DNA of 5,407 nucleotides from ZCTH02-B3 sp036563895. GTDB lineage: Bacteria > Bacillota > Bacilli > Paenibacillales > Paenibacillaceae. The first letter of the stretch is position 1; the number at the start of each line of letters is the position of its first letter. The position numbers and the translations under genes are program-made. The DNA lies in assembly GCA_036563895.1 (NCBI GenBank), contig DATCLN010000088.1, positions 1 to 5,407 of the forward strand, read 5' to 3'. Shown piece after piece: positions 1 through 4,665 of the stretch. The notes beneath the pieces are model-generated. The model was not told where the DNA came from. It did no database searches and worked only from the letters and a program-made list of their open reading frames with translations.

Positions 1-204
1 GGCAACTCCCATAAAGCCGTAATAGATGAGGAGCAGGAGCGTGATTTCTTCCGACCAATGGAATACGAAGTTGAACAGTTTTCGCGTGATGACTTGAACG
101 GTCACGATCAGCGTCATCGCGGCCAGCGCCGTCAGGGCGAAGGCTTCGAAGAATTTGTCAAACCATAGCGCGAACCGTTTCACCCAAGTCCACAACGTTC
201 GCAT
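1..204 (-). CDS. dctQ: TRAP transporter small permease (DctQ family), N-terminal part
   Basis: The first 68 codons are visible on the minus strand; the gene runs off the left edge, so the C-terminal half is missing. The start is the ATG at 204-202, preceded by an AAGGGG ribosome binding site about 6 nt upstream (211-216). The visible protein has a short basic and aromatic N-terminus (MRTLWTWVKRFALWFDKFFE), a first hydrophobic segment at about residues 21-38, then QVITRKLFNFVFHWSEEI leading into a second membrane helix at about 54-66. The R(K)xxN...WSEE pattern between helices 1 and 2 is characteristic of DctQ small permeases. In the family this four-helix subunit pairs with the large permease DctM and a substrate-binding protein DctP for sodium-driven uptake of organic acids or sugar acids. 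Partner genes would lie outside the window. The substrate cannot be told from this fragment. Confidence 0.85.
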   Translation of the reverse strand, partial: MRTLWTWVKRFALWFDKFFEAFALTALAAMTLIVTVQVITRKLFNFVFHWSEEITLLLLIYYGFMGVA

Positions 205-246
205 GGATATCCCCTTTGCTCAACAGGATACACAGGACATATTTAT

Positions 247-260
247 TGTAAGGGTTTTCA
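247..260. promoter_or_regulatory. Candidate catabolite-response element (cre) upstream of dctQ
   Basis: TGTAAGGGTTTTCA matches the cre consensus TGWAANCGNTNWCA at 13 of 14 positions; the mismatch falls in the central CG, which reads GG. It lies 43 nt upstream of the dctQ start. CcpA control of a TRAP carbon-source transporter would make biological sense in Bacillales. The site is called by eye, and the central mismatch lowers confidence. No clearly matching -35/-10 pair could be assigned for dctQ; CTTACA-N16-TATCCT on the minus strand overlapping this region is the best weak candidate. Confidence 0.4.
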
Positions 261-320
261 AATTGCGGGGGAACAACCCGTATATTATGTTTTTTTGTAG
301 ATTTTTTAGGTGGTTTCCCC

Positions 321-342
321 GGAGATTTACGGCATAATCTCC
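321..342. repeat. 22-nt inverted repeat in the divergent intergenic region
   Basis: GGAGATT (321-327) and AATCTCC (336-342) are perfect 7-nt inverted arms around an 8-nt centre (TACGGCAT). On the plus strand the right arm is followed by ATTTTCCC, so a weak terminator or leader hairpin is possible. It lies 117 nt upstream of dctQ and 89 nt upstream of the DUF3298 gene, a position also suited to an operator. No regulator is assigned. The rest of 205-431 contains an AT-rich stretch (about 236-312) and no gene. Confidence 0.45.
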
Positions 343-431
343 ATTTTCCCGGCATAGAGAAGCGGAGGAGGGGCGCCCGGCAACGTCCGCCGCGTCCGGT
401 CCGCGATCCCGCCGGGAAGGATGATGGATTT

Positions 432-1058
432 ATGGCCGCCGTTACGGGAAAATTCCCCGTGCGCATCGAAACCATGGCGCATCGCGCGCCAAACGTGGAG
501 ATTTATTTCCCCCAGGCGACGGGGCTTGCCAACCGCGACGCGCAGGTGCGCATCAACCAGACGATCGCGGAGCAGACGCGGGAGCTGGTCCGCAGACAGC
601 TGGCCGTGCAAATCCAGGGGAATACGGAAATGCAGGGCTATTACGAGATCAAAAGCAACGAGCGGGGCGTGCTCAGCCTGATCCAGGTCAACTACGCCTA
701 CACCCCGCCGATGGCGCACGGCATGACCTTCGCCGGGTCGCTGACGTTCTCCGTGGCCACCGGCCGTTCATACGGGCTCGGCGATCTGTTCAAGCCGGGG
801 AGCCCGTATGTCGCGCGCATTTCCGCCAATATCCGCGAACAGATCCGGCAGCGCGATTTTCCCACCCTCGGCGAGTTCACCGCGATCCGGCCCGACCAGG
901 ATTACTACATTGCCGACAAGGCGCTGGTGGTCTATTTTCAGCTGTACGAAATCGCGCCGTATGCGGCGGGATTCCCGATGTTTCCGATTTACGTCTATGC
1001 GCTGCAGGACATCATCGCCGAAAACAGCCCGCTGGGCGTCATGCTGGCGGACGTGTGA
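432..1058 (+). CDS. DUF4163/DUF3298 domain protein without signal peptide
   Basis: This 208-residue protein resembles the short Bacillales DUF3298 proteins. The N-terminal DUF4163-like part (about 8-95) contains FPVRI and PNVEIYFPQ, then NERGVLSL. The DUF3298 part (about 100-200) contains GLGDLFKPGS, IRPDQDYYIADKALVVYFQ and YEIAPYAAGFPMFPI. Related domains occur in the anti-sigma factor RsiV, where they bind lysozyme, and in the peptidoglycan deacetylase PdaC, both extracytoplasmic. This protein has no hydrophobic N-terminal segment, so it is predicted to be cytoplasmic unless exported by another route. The ATG at 432 is preceded by GGGAAGG at 414-420, a spacing of 11 nt, somewhat long; no better in-frame start was seen. 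It is transcribed divergently from dctQ and looks monocistronic. The molecular function is unknown. Confidence 0.85.
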   Translation: MAAVTGKFPVRIETMAHRAPNVEIYFPQATGLANRDAQVRINQTIAEQTRELVRRQLAVQIQGNTEMQGYYEIKSNERGVLSLIQVNYAYTPPMAHGMTFAGSLTFSVATGRSYGLGDLFKPGSPYVARISANIREQIRQRDFPTLGEFTAIRPDQDYYIADKALVVYFQLYEIAPYAAGFPMFPIYVYALQDIIAENSPLGVMLADV

Positions 1059-1167
1059 AGCGGCCTTCGCCCGGTTGCCGTCGCCCGAACCCGCATCGCG
1101 CACGCTTCCCCATCGCCGCCGGTGCCGAAGAAAATCGTCTGCCTTGCCGGATGCGGAAAGGCGGACC

Positions 1168-1196
1168 TTGACAAATGGATGGGGTGCCGTTAAAAT
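1168..1196 (+). promoter_or_regulatory. Sigma-A promoter of the tetR gene
   Basis: A consensus -35 TTGACA (1168-1173) is separated by exactly 17 nt from TAAAAT (1191-1196), one mismatch from the -10 consensus. Transcription would begin near 1203, about 47 nt before the tetR start codon. The promoter lies in the otherwise gene-free stretch 1059-1249. The repeated site at 1207-1225 sits immediately downstream of the expected start, the usual place for an autorepressor operator. Confidence 0.85.
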
Positions 1197-1206
1197 GTTC
1201 CATGAA

Positions 1207-1225
1207 TGCAAGCACATACTTTCAT
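1207..1225 (-). promoter_or_regulatory. Putative TetR operator, copy 1 (tetR promoter)
   Basis: Read on the minus strand this is ATGAAAGTATGTGCTTGCA, which matches copy 2 at 1856-1874 (plus strand) at 18 of 19 positions. Extending by five bases gives 21 of 24 matches. The core resembles an imperfect palindrome (GTAWG-TG-CTTGC), as in many TetR-family operators. It covers the first transcribed bases of the tetR promoter, so binding there would block transcription of the repressor's own gene. The repeat itself is seen directly; the role as operator is inferred. Confidence 0.7.
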
Positions 1226-1249
1226 TTCTTCGCGCGGCAAGGAGACGTC

Positions 1250-1837
1250 ATGGACAAAACCCAATCCACCAAAACCAGGCTGATGGAGGCGGCCATCGAC
1301 CTGATGGCCGAAAAGGGATACGACGGCACGACCACCAAGGAAATCGCGGCGGCGGCGGGCGTCAACGAAATCACGCTGTTCAGGCATTTCGGTTCGAAAC
1401 AGCAATTGCTGGAGCAGGCGGTGAAAACCTACCATTACGGCGACGAGATGACTTCCCTGTTCAACGAATCGCTGACGGGCGATCTGCATGCGGACCTGCT
1501 CCTCATCAGCCAGACCTACCACCGTATCATGAACCGGAACCGCAAGCTGCTTTCCATCGCGCTCAAGGGAAGCAGCAAGCTGCCCGAAGAAGTGTACGAA
1601 GAAATGAGACGCCATCCCCGCATTCTCCGGGACCTGCTCACCCGGTATTTGACGGACATGGTGGAGAAGAAAAAAGCGGTCACGCCCAACCCCGAGATGA
1701 CGGCGTTGTCTTTCATGTGGATGAATTACGGCGCTTTCGTCAGCAGTCTGGATACCAAATTCGAACCGCAGGAGAAGAAACTGCCCTCCTTTATCGAGGA
1801 AAGCGTCCGGCTGTTTGCCAGGGCGCTGACGCCCTAG
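1250..1837 (+). CDS. TetR/AcrR family transcriptional repressor
   Basis: A 195-residue one-component regulator. Residues 8-55 form the TetR N-terminal domain, with the helix-turn-helix TTKEIAAAAGVNEITLFRHF followed by GSKQQLLEQAV. The remainder (about 60-195) is the all-helical ligand-binding and dimerisation domain, too divergent to suggest a ligand. The start is the ATG at 1250, with AAGGAG at 1239-1244; a longer in-frame ATG at 1175 would lie inside the promoter and is rejected. The gene has its own strong promoter and ends in a terminator. The same 19-nt site is found in its promoter and before the dehalogenase gene, so I infer that it represses itself and the downstream operon until a small hydrophobic ligand binds. 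A comparable pairing is known for DhaR and DhaA in Rhodococcus. Confidence 0.93.
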   Translation: MDKTQSTKTRLMEAAIDLMAEKGYDGTTTKEIAAAAGVNEITLFRHFGSKQQLLEQAVKTYHYGDEMTSLFNESLTGDLHADLLLISQTYHRIMNRNRKLLSIALKGSSKLPEEVYEEMRRHPRILRDLLTRYLTDMVEKKKAVTPNPEMTALSFMWMNYGAFVSSLDTKFEPQEKKLPSFIEESVRLFARALTP

Positions 1838-1848
1838 CGTCTTTTTTT
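1820..1848 (+). terminator. Rho-independent terminator overlapping the end of tetR
   Basis: The last tetR codons and its stop codon (TAG at 1835-1837) form a GC-rich hairpin followed by seven T residues (1842-1848). The best stem pairs 1820-1827 with 1836-1843 around an 8-nt loop (eight pairs, two of them G-T). Two shorter alternatives, GACGC/GCGTC (loop CCTA) and AGGGCG/CGCCCT (loop CTGA), overlap it. It should separate tetR transcription from the dehalogenase operon. Confidence 0.65.
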
Positions 1849-1855
1849 GCCCATT

Positions 1856-1874
1856 ATGAAAGTAAGTGCTTGCA
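1856..1874 (+). promoter_or_regulatory. Putative TetR operator, copy 2 (dehalogenase promoter region)
   Basis: ATGAAAGTAAGTGCTTGCA is the inverted counterpart of the site at 1207-1225, with one mismatch. It begins 8 nt after the T-run of the tetR terminator and ends 62 nt before the dehalogenase start codon. The core GTAAG-TG-CTTGC pairs at 4 of 5 half-site positions. Its location after a terminator and before a new transcription unit suggests that it controls a promoter for the dehalogenase operon. Confidence 0.7.
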
Positions 1875-1879
1875 AACAT

Positions 1880-1909
1880 TTGTCCTGTTGTACGTCAATG
1901 GTTTACAAG
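1880..1909 (+). promoter_or_regulatory. Weak candidate promoter of the dehalogenase operon
   Basis: TTGTCC (1880-1885), an 18-nt spacer and TACAAG (1904-1909) match the sigma-A consensus at 4 of 6 positions each. An alternative is TTGCAA (1870-1875) with GTCAAT (1894-1899), whose -35 would overlap the operator copy. A promoter is expected here because a terminator precedes it and an operator-like site is present, but neither candidate is strong. Confidence 0.3.
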
Positions 1910-1936
1910 TTCCAGGTATGGAAAGGGAGGTTTGTG

Positions 1937-2818
1937 ATGAAATTCGCAAAAAAATTTGCAGATGTTTTTGATGTCCGGATGGCCTATATCGATGAGGGGC
2001 AGGGGGACCCGATCGTCTTTCTGCATGGGAACCCCGCTTCGTCCTATCTGTGGCGCAACATCATTCCGTACGCAATGAACTACGGCCGCTGCATCGCGCC
2101 CGACCTGATCGGAATGGGGGATTCCGCCAAATTGCCGGAGAGCGGGCCCGATTCCTACACGTATGTCGAACACAGGCGTTATCTGGATGCGTTGCTTGAA
2201 AAACTGGGCGTTCGCCAAAACGTGATATTCGTGGTGCACGATTGGGGTGCGGTACTCGGGTTTGACTGGGCGTATCGCCACCCCGACGGTGTCAGGGGCA
2301 TCGCGTACATGGAGGGAATCATAAAACCCCGAAGCTGGGACGATATTCCCGAACCCGGCCGCACCATTTTTCAGAGGCTTCGTTCCCCGGAAGGCGAAAC
2401 GATGGTGCTGGAGCAAAATTCGTTTATCGAGGTCAATCTGCCGCTGACGATCATGCGCAAGCTCACCGAAGAGGAAGCGTCCGAGTACCGCCGGCCGTTC
2501 GCGGAACCCGGCGAGGGAAGGCGGCCCATGCTGGCCTGGGCTCGGCAGCTTCCCTTTGACGGCGAACCGGCCGACGTGGCGGAAATCGTCAACGCCTGCG
2601 GGGAATGGATGGCGCGCAGCGGCATTCCCAAGCTGTTCGTCCGCGCCGTGCCCGGCACGCTGCCGCCCGAACACGTCGAATTTTGCCGATCGTGGCCGGC
2701 CCAGAAGGAAGTCGCCGTCCAGGGCCGCCACTATCCCCAGGAAGACGCCCCGGACGAAGTCGGCGCCGCGCTTGAGGCCTGGCTGCGGGAACTGGGACGG
2801 GGCGCCTCCATGCTATAA
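1937..2818 (+). CDS. dhaA: Haloalkane dehalogenase, subfamily II (DhaA/LinB type)
   Basis: A 293-residue alpha/beta hydrolase close to the usual length for this family (about 295-300). It hydrolyses carbon-halogen bonds to give an alcohol, halide and proton. All five catalytic residues of subfamily II can be seen: N32 in FLHGNPASSYLWRNIIP (halide binding), nucleophile D102 and halide-binding W103 in VVHDWGAVLGF, acid E126 in GIAYMEGI, and base H265 in GRHYPQEDAPDEVG. RCIAPDLIGMGDS (51-63) and YRRPFAEPGEGRRP (184-197) are further subfamily signatures. There is no signal peptide, so it is cytoplasmic. The start is the ATG at 1937, 6 nt after GGAGG (1926-1930); GTG at 1934 is a less likely alternative. 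It follows tetR after a terminator and leads a likely three-gene unit. Its natural substrate is unknown, and activity on halogenated compounds is inferred from conserved residues. The symbol is assigned at family level. Confidence 0.93.
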   Translation: MKFAKKFADVFDVRMAYIDEGQGDPIVFLHGNPASSYLWRNIIPYAMNYGRCIAPDLIGMGDSAKLPESGPDSYTYVEHRRYLDALLEKLGVRQNVIFVVHDWGAVLGFDWAYRHPDGVRGIAYMEGIIKPRSWDDIPEPGRTIFQRLRSPEGETMVLEQNSFIEVNLPLTIMRKLTEEEASEYRRPFAEPGEGRRPMLAWARQLPFDGEPADVAEIVNACGEWMARSGIPKLFVRAVPGTLPPEHVEFCRSWPAQKEVAVQGRHYPQEDAPDEVGAALEAWLRELGRGASML

Positions 2819-2819
2819 T
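2811..2819 (+). promoter_or_regulatory. Possible extended -10 promoter at the end of dhaA
   Basis: TGCTATAAT is a perfect extended -10 element (TGn followed by consensus TATAAT) and contains the dhaA stop codon (TAA at 2816-2818). The -35 position is poor (ACTGGG at 2791-2796, 17-nt spacing). If used, transcription would begin near 2826, just before the ribosome binding site of the next gene, leaving a very short leader. The match could be accidental. Confidence 0.35.
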
Positions 2820-2841
2820 GGATCCAAGAGAGGGATACGCG

Positions 2842-3165
2842 ATGTCCATGCAGGCCGGTAAAAAAATCGCCGAAGCGGTGCTCGCCTGGCCGGAAGTGAC
2901 GCAGGCGCCGCACCGCTTCGGCGGGATCGAGTTTCGCTGCAGGGGAAAGGAAATCGGACACCTGCACGGCGACGCGCTGTGCGACATACCGCTGACCAGG
3001 CCGTTGCGCGACGAATTTGTCGCGGCCGGCATGGCCGAGCCCCATCACATTTTTCCCGACTCGGGCTGGGTCTCGGTATATCTCCGGTCGGACCGGGATG
3101 TGGCCCACGCGATTGAAATCATGCGCCGCAAGCATCGCGATCTGATGAACCAATCGAATGGGTGA
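2842..3165 (+). CDS. DUF5519 / luciferase-domain family protein
   Basis: A 107-residue soluble protein of the family labelled luciferase domain or DUF5519. The name comes from a domain association and does not imply light emission. Recognisable blocks are VLAWPEVTQAPHRFGGIEF (13-31), GKEIGHLHGD (35-44), and AEPHHIFPDSGWVSVYLRS (65-83), followed by a C-terminal helix. The conserved His residues and the DSGW turn hint at a ligand or metal site, but no activity is established for the family that I know of. The ATG at 2842 is chosen because AGAGGG (2829-2834) lies 7 nt upstream; an in-frame ATG at 2818 overlaps the dhaA stop and lacks a ribosome binding site. It starts 24 nt after dhaA and is followed with almost no gap by the next gene, so co-transcription is likely. 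Confidence 0.85.
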   Translation: MSMQAGKKIAEAVLAWPEVTQAPHRFGGIEFRCRGKEIGHLHGDALCDIPLTRPLRDEFVAAGMAEPHHIFPDSGWVSVYLRSDRDVAHAIEIMRRKHRDLMNQSNG

Positions 3166-3170
3166 TTTCC

Positions 3171-3578
3171 ATGGAAAACCGCAAGCCGGCCGGCATCCGC
3201 GTCATTTGCCCGGATGATTGCGGCAACGCGCCAAAAAAAGCGCAGCTCAGGGACTTCACCATGGCCGCAGTCCAGGGCGACATCGCGCATGTGACGGGAT
3301 GTGTCTCGGACAACGTCGAATGGGAATTCGCCGGCGGCCGCAAAATCATCGGCAAAGCCGGGTTCGCGGACGCCGTGCGGCAATTGCACGATCGGCCCGC
3401 CGTGGAGCTTGAAATCCGCCACATCCTCACCCACGGAAAGACGGGGGCCGTCAGCGGCGTCGTCAAGTATGCCGACGGCGGGCACCGGTCGTTCTGCGAC
3501 GTATATGTATTTGCCGGCTCGGCGAAAGACGCGAAAATCCGGGGAATCACGTCGTATGTCATTGACCGTCCCGGATAA
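3171..3578 (+). CDS. NTF2-like (SnoaL-like) family protein
   Basis: A 135-residue protein with the nuclear transport factor 2-like fold as judged by pattern: an N-terminal segment with CGNAPKKAQLRDFTMAAVQGD (17-37), then VSDNVEWEFAGGRKIIGKAGF (45-65), a strand-rich C-terminal half with HGKTGAVSGVVKYADGGH (88-105), and FCDVYVFAG (108-116) and ITSYVID (126-132). The fold forms a cone-shaped pocket used by enzymes such as SnoaL cyclases and ketosteroid isomerase, but many members have no known activity. The start is the ATG at 3171, 5 nt after GGGTGA; a GTG at 3162 overlaps the stop of the preceding gene and is an alternative. The 5-nt gap to DUF5519 suggests translational coupling within the dehalogenase operon. 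The function is unknown. Confidence 0.82.
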   Translation: MENRKPAGIRVICPDDCGNAPKKAQLRDFTMAAVQGDIAHVTGCVSDNVEWEFAGGRKIIGKAGFADAVRQLHDRPAVELEIRHILTHGKTGAVSGVVKYADGGHRSFCDVYVFAGSAKDAKIRGITSYVIDRPG

Positions 3579-3593
3579 GAGCACGCCGCGGAA

Positions 3594-3624
3594 ACGGGAA
3601 GCGGCCGTCCGGCCGAATCCCCGT
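3594..3624. terminator. Weak bidirectional hairpin between convergent genes
   Basis: ACGGG (3594-3598) pairs with CCCGT (3620-3624), and inside it CGGCC (3602-3606) pairs with GGCCG (3611-3615) around a GTCC loop. It lies between the NTF2-like gene (ends 3578) and the convergent ykkD gene (ends 3642), where a shared terminator is expected. Neither strand has a convincing T-run directly after it, so this is a weak call. Confidence 0.35.
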
Positions 3625-3641
3625 GATACCGCCTTTTCGCC

Positions 3642-3959
3642 TCACCCTTCCAGCAGCTTCAGCGCCACGATGCACGCGACGACGCCCGCGATGCAAAGCA
3701 GCCGCAGCGGCGCCTTCGATTCGCGAAAGAACAGCATGCCCACGATGGCGCTGCCCACCGTGCCGATCCCCGTCCAGACGGAGTAGGCCGTCGACAGCGG
3801 GATCGTCTCCAGCGCCCGGAGCAGCAGCTGGAAGCTGGCAATGAACCCGCCGAACAGAATGACGTTATTGATCACGTTGTTTTTTTCCGCAACCCGCTTG
3901 ATGCCGATGACGCCGACCACTTCCAGAAGCCCCGATGCGATCAGCAAATACCACGCCAT
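3642..3959 (-). CDS. ykkD: Small multidrug resistance (SMR) transporter subunit, YkkD-like
   Basis: A 105-residue, four-helix inner membrane protein, the same length as B. subtilis YkkD. The essential proton- and substrate-binding glutamate is E13 in ASGLLEVVGVIGIKRVAEK. Helix 2 is about 32-50 (NVILFGGFIASFQLLLRAL), helix 3 contains the SMR signature STAYSVWTGIGTVGSAIVG (56-74, with W62), and helix 4 is about 84-103 and ends VALKLLEG. It lies directly downstream of the YkkC-like gene, with 6 nt between that stop and this ATG. The AGGGGG ribosome binding site lies within the end of the upstream gene, which suggests coupled translation. In the paired SMR class the two subunits form a heterodimer that exports small cationic compounds. 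The substrate here is not determined. Confidence 0.9.
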   Translation of the reverse strand: MAWYLLIASGLLEVVGVIGIKRVAEKNNVINNVILFGGFIASFQLLLRALETIPLSTAYSVWTGIGTVGSAIVGMLFFRESKAPLRLLCIAGVVACIVALKLLEG

Positions 3960-3965
3960 GGCGCA

Positions 3966-4412
3966 TTACCCCCTGTCTCCTGCCGTGTAGTCCGCGTCGC
4001 TCCTGTCTCCGGCCTCCATTTCCCCCGCCGGCCTGGCCCTGGCCGGCTTGCCGCCGCTCTCCTTGTCTCCGGTCAGCTTGAGCCCGACAATGCACAGCAA
4101 TAGCAGCAGGAGGATCAGGACCTTCACCGGCCGGATGCCACCGGACATCACGGCTTCGACGACGGTGGTGCCCACCGTGCCCATGGCCGCGAACACGGCA
4201 TACACCGTTCCGACCGGGAGCACTTTCGAGGCCCGGATGATCAGGTCGAAGCTGGCCAGCAGGGCGGCGATCACGATGATGACCGGAATTTGCTCGTATT
4301 TGAAGCCGGACGCCCAGACGACTTCCAGCAATCCCCCCAGGATGACCAACATCCACGCGCGGTTGGGCGTCAGGGGCTTTTTCTTTTTGGCTGTTGTTGC
4401 CATCGCTTCCAT
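3966..4412 (-). CDS. ykkC: SMR transporter subunit, YkkC-like, with extended tails
   Basis: A 148-residue SMR protein, longer than the usual 105-112. A lysine-rich N-terminal extension (residues 1-19, with KKKK at 9-12) precedes helix 1, which carries the essential glutamate E30 in ILGGLLEVVWASGFKYE. Helix 2 is about 42-59; helix 3 contains the YkkC-type signature LPVGTVYAVFAAMGTVGTTV (65-84), with F in place of the usual W of single-subunit SMRs; helix 4 is about 96-113. A hydrophilic tail of about 35 residues follows (114-148, rich in Gly, Ala, Asp, Glu, Arg). The start is the ATG at 4412-4410, with a strong AAAGGAGG (4420-4427) 7 nt upstream. It precedes ykkD, with which it probably forms a heterodimeric drug or guanidinium-type exporter. 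The positive N-terminal tail may fix membrane orientation (inference). Confidence 0.9.
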   Translation of the reverse strand: MEAMATTAKKKKPLTPNRAWMLVILGGLLEVVWASGFKYEQIPVIIVIAALLASFDLIIRASKVLPVGTVYAVFAAMGTVGTTVVEAVMSGGIRPVKVLILLLLLLCIVGLKLTGDKESGGKPARARPAGEMEAGDRSDADYTAGDRG

Positions 4413-4427
4413 GGGGAAACCTCCTTT

Positions 4428-4559
4428 TTCTACAGAATAGCTTGAATGACATTCCGCTGGATGTCCAGACCCGCCGAAACATTTCGCCGAACCCCGGCAT
4501 CCATACGGTCAAAAGAGTCCGTTCCGACGAACCTGCGCGGGAATTCTCGGGGCATCCGC
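4428..4559 (-). other. Leader region of the ykkCD pair, no riboswitch recognised
   Basis: These 132 nt separate the cupin terminator from the ykkC ribosome binding site. On the minus strand two overlapping short hairpins are possible: CTGG-ACAT-CCAG and GACAT-CCAGCGGA-ATGTC, which exclude each other. A 12-nt imperfect palindrome, CGAAATGTTTCG, lies just upstream. The conserved sequence blocks of the guanidine-I (ykkC) riboswitch, and the ACGR loops of guanidine-II, were looked for and not found. A TTGACC box is present but lacks a good -10 element 16-18 nt downstream, so the promoter is not defined. Confidence 0.4.
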
Positions 4560-4596
4560 AAAAAAACGCATAGCGCTCCATCCGGAGCGCTATGCG
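4560..4596 (-). terminator. Strong Rho-independent terminator of the cupin gene
   Basis: A perfect 13-bp stem (CGCATAGCGCTCC with GGAGCGCTATGCG, minus strand) closes a 4-nt GGAT loop and is followed by seven T residues on the minus strand (4566-4560). It lies 69 nt after the cupin stop codon and upstream of ykkC, so it ends the cupin transcript and insulates the SMR pair. Confidence 0.93.
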
Positions 4597-4665
4597 GCGA
4601 GAACGGCAAATCCCTGGGCGTCGTTGAGCGGTCCCGCCATCCCGGCGGCCATTCCGCCAGGCCCG

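Noticed and set aside
364..371. GGAGGAGG, a strong ribosome-binding-like sequence before the DUF3298 gene
   Set aside because: No start codon lies within the usual distance downstream, and the real start at 432 is too far away.
376..416. Possible hairpin CCCGGC (376-381) with GCCGGG (411-416) that would touch the DUF3298 ribosome binding site
   Set aside because: Only six pairs around a long loop in very GC-rich DNA; likely by chance without comparative support.
1059..1160. Possible terminator after the DUF3298 gene (GAAG-CGGC-CTTC)
   Set aside because: The stem has only four pairs and no T-run follows.
808..1971. Long open frame on the plus strand spanning the end of the DUF3298 gene, the tetR promoter and all of tetR
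   Set aside because: It overlaps well-supported genes in another frame, is rich in Arg/Ser/Pro as expected of a shadow frame in GC-rich DNA, and has no ribosome binding site or recognisable domain.
1895..2731. 278-codon open frame antisense to dhaA
   Set aside because: It lies entirely opposite a gene with all catalytic motifs, and its translation matches no family I recognise.
3865..4581. 238-codon open frame on the minus strand across ykkC
   Set aside because: Overlaps the ykkC frame and the terminator hairpin; low-complexity Arg/Gly-rich translation; no ribosome binding site.
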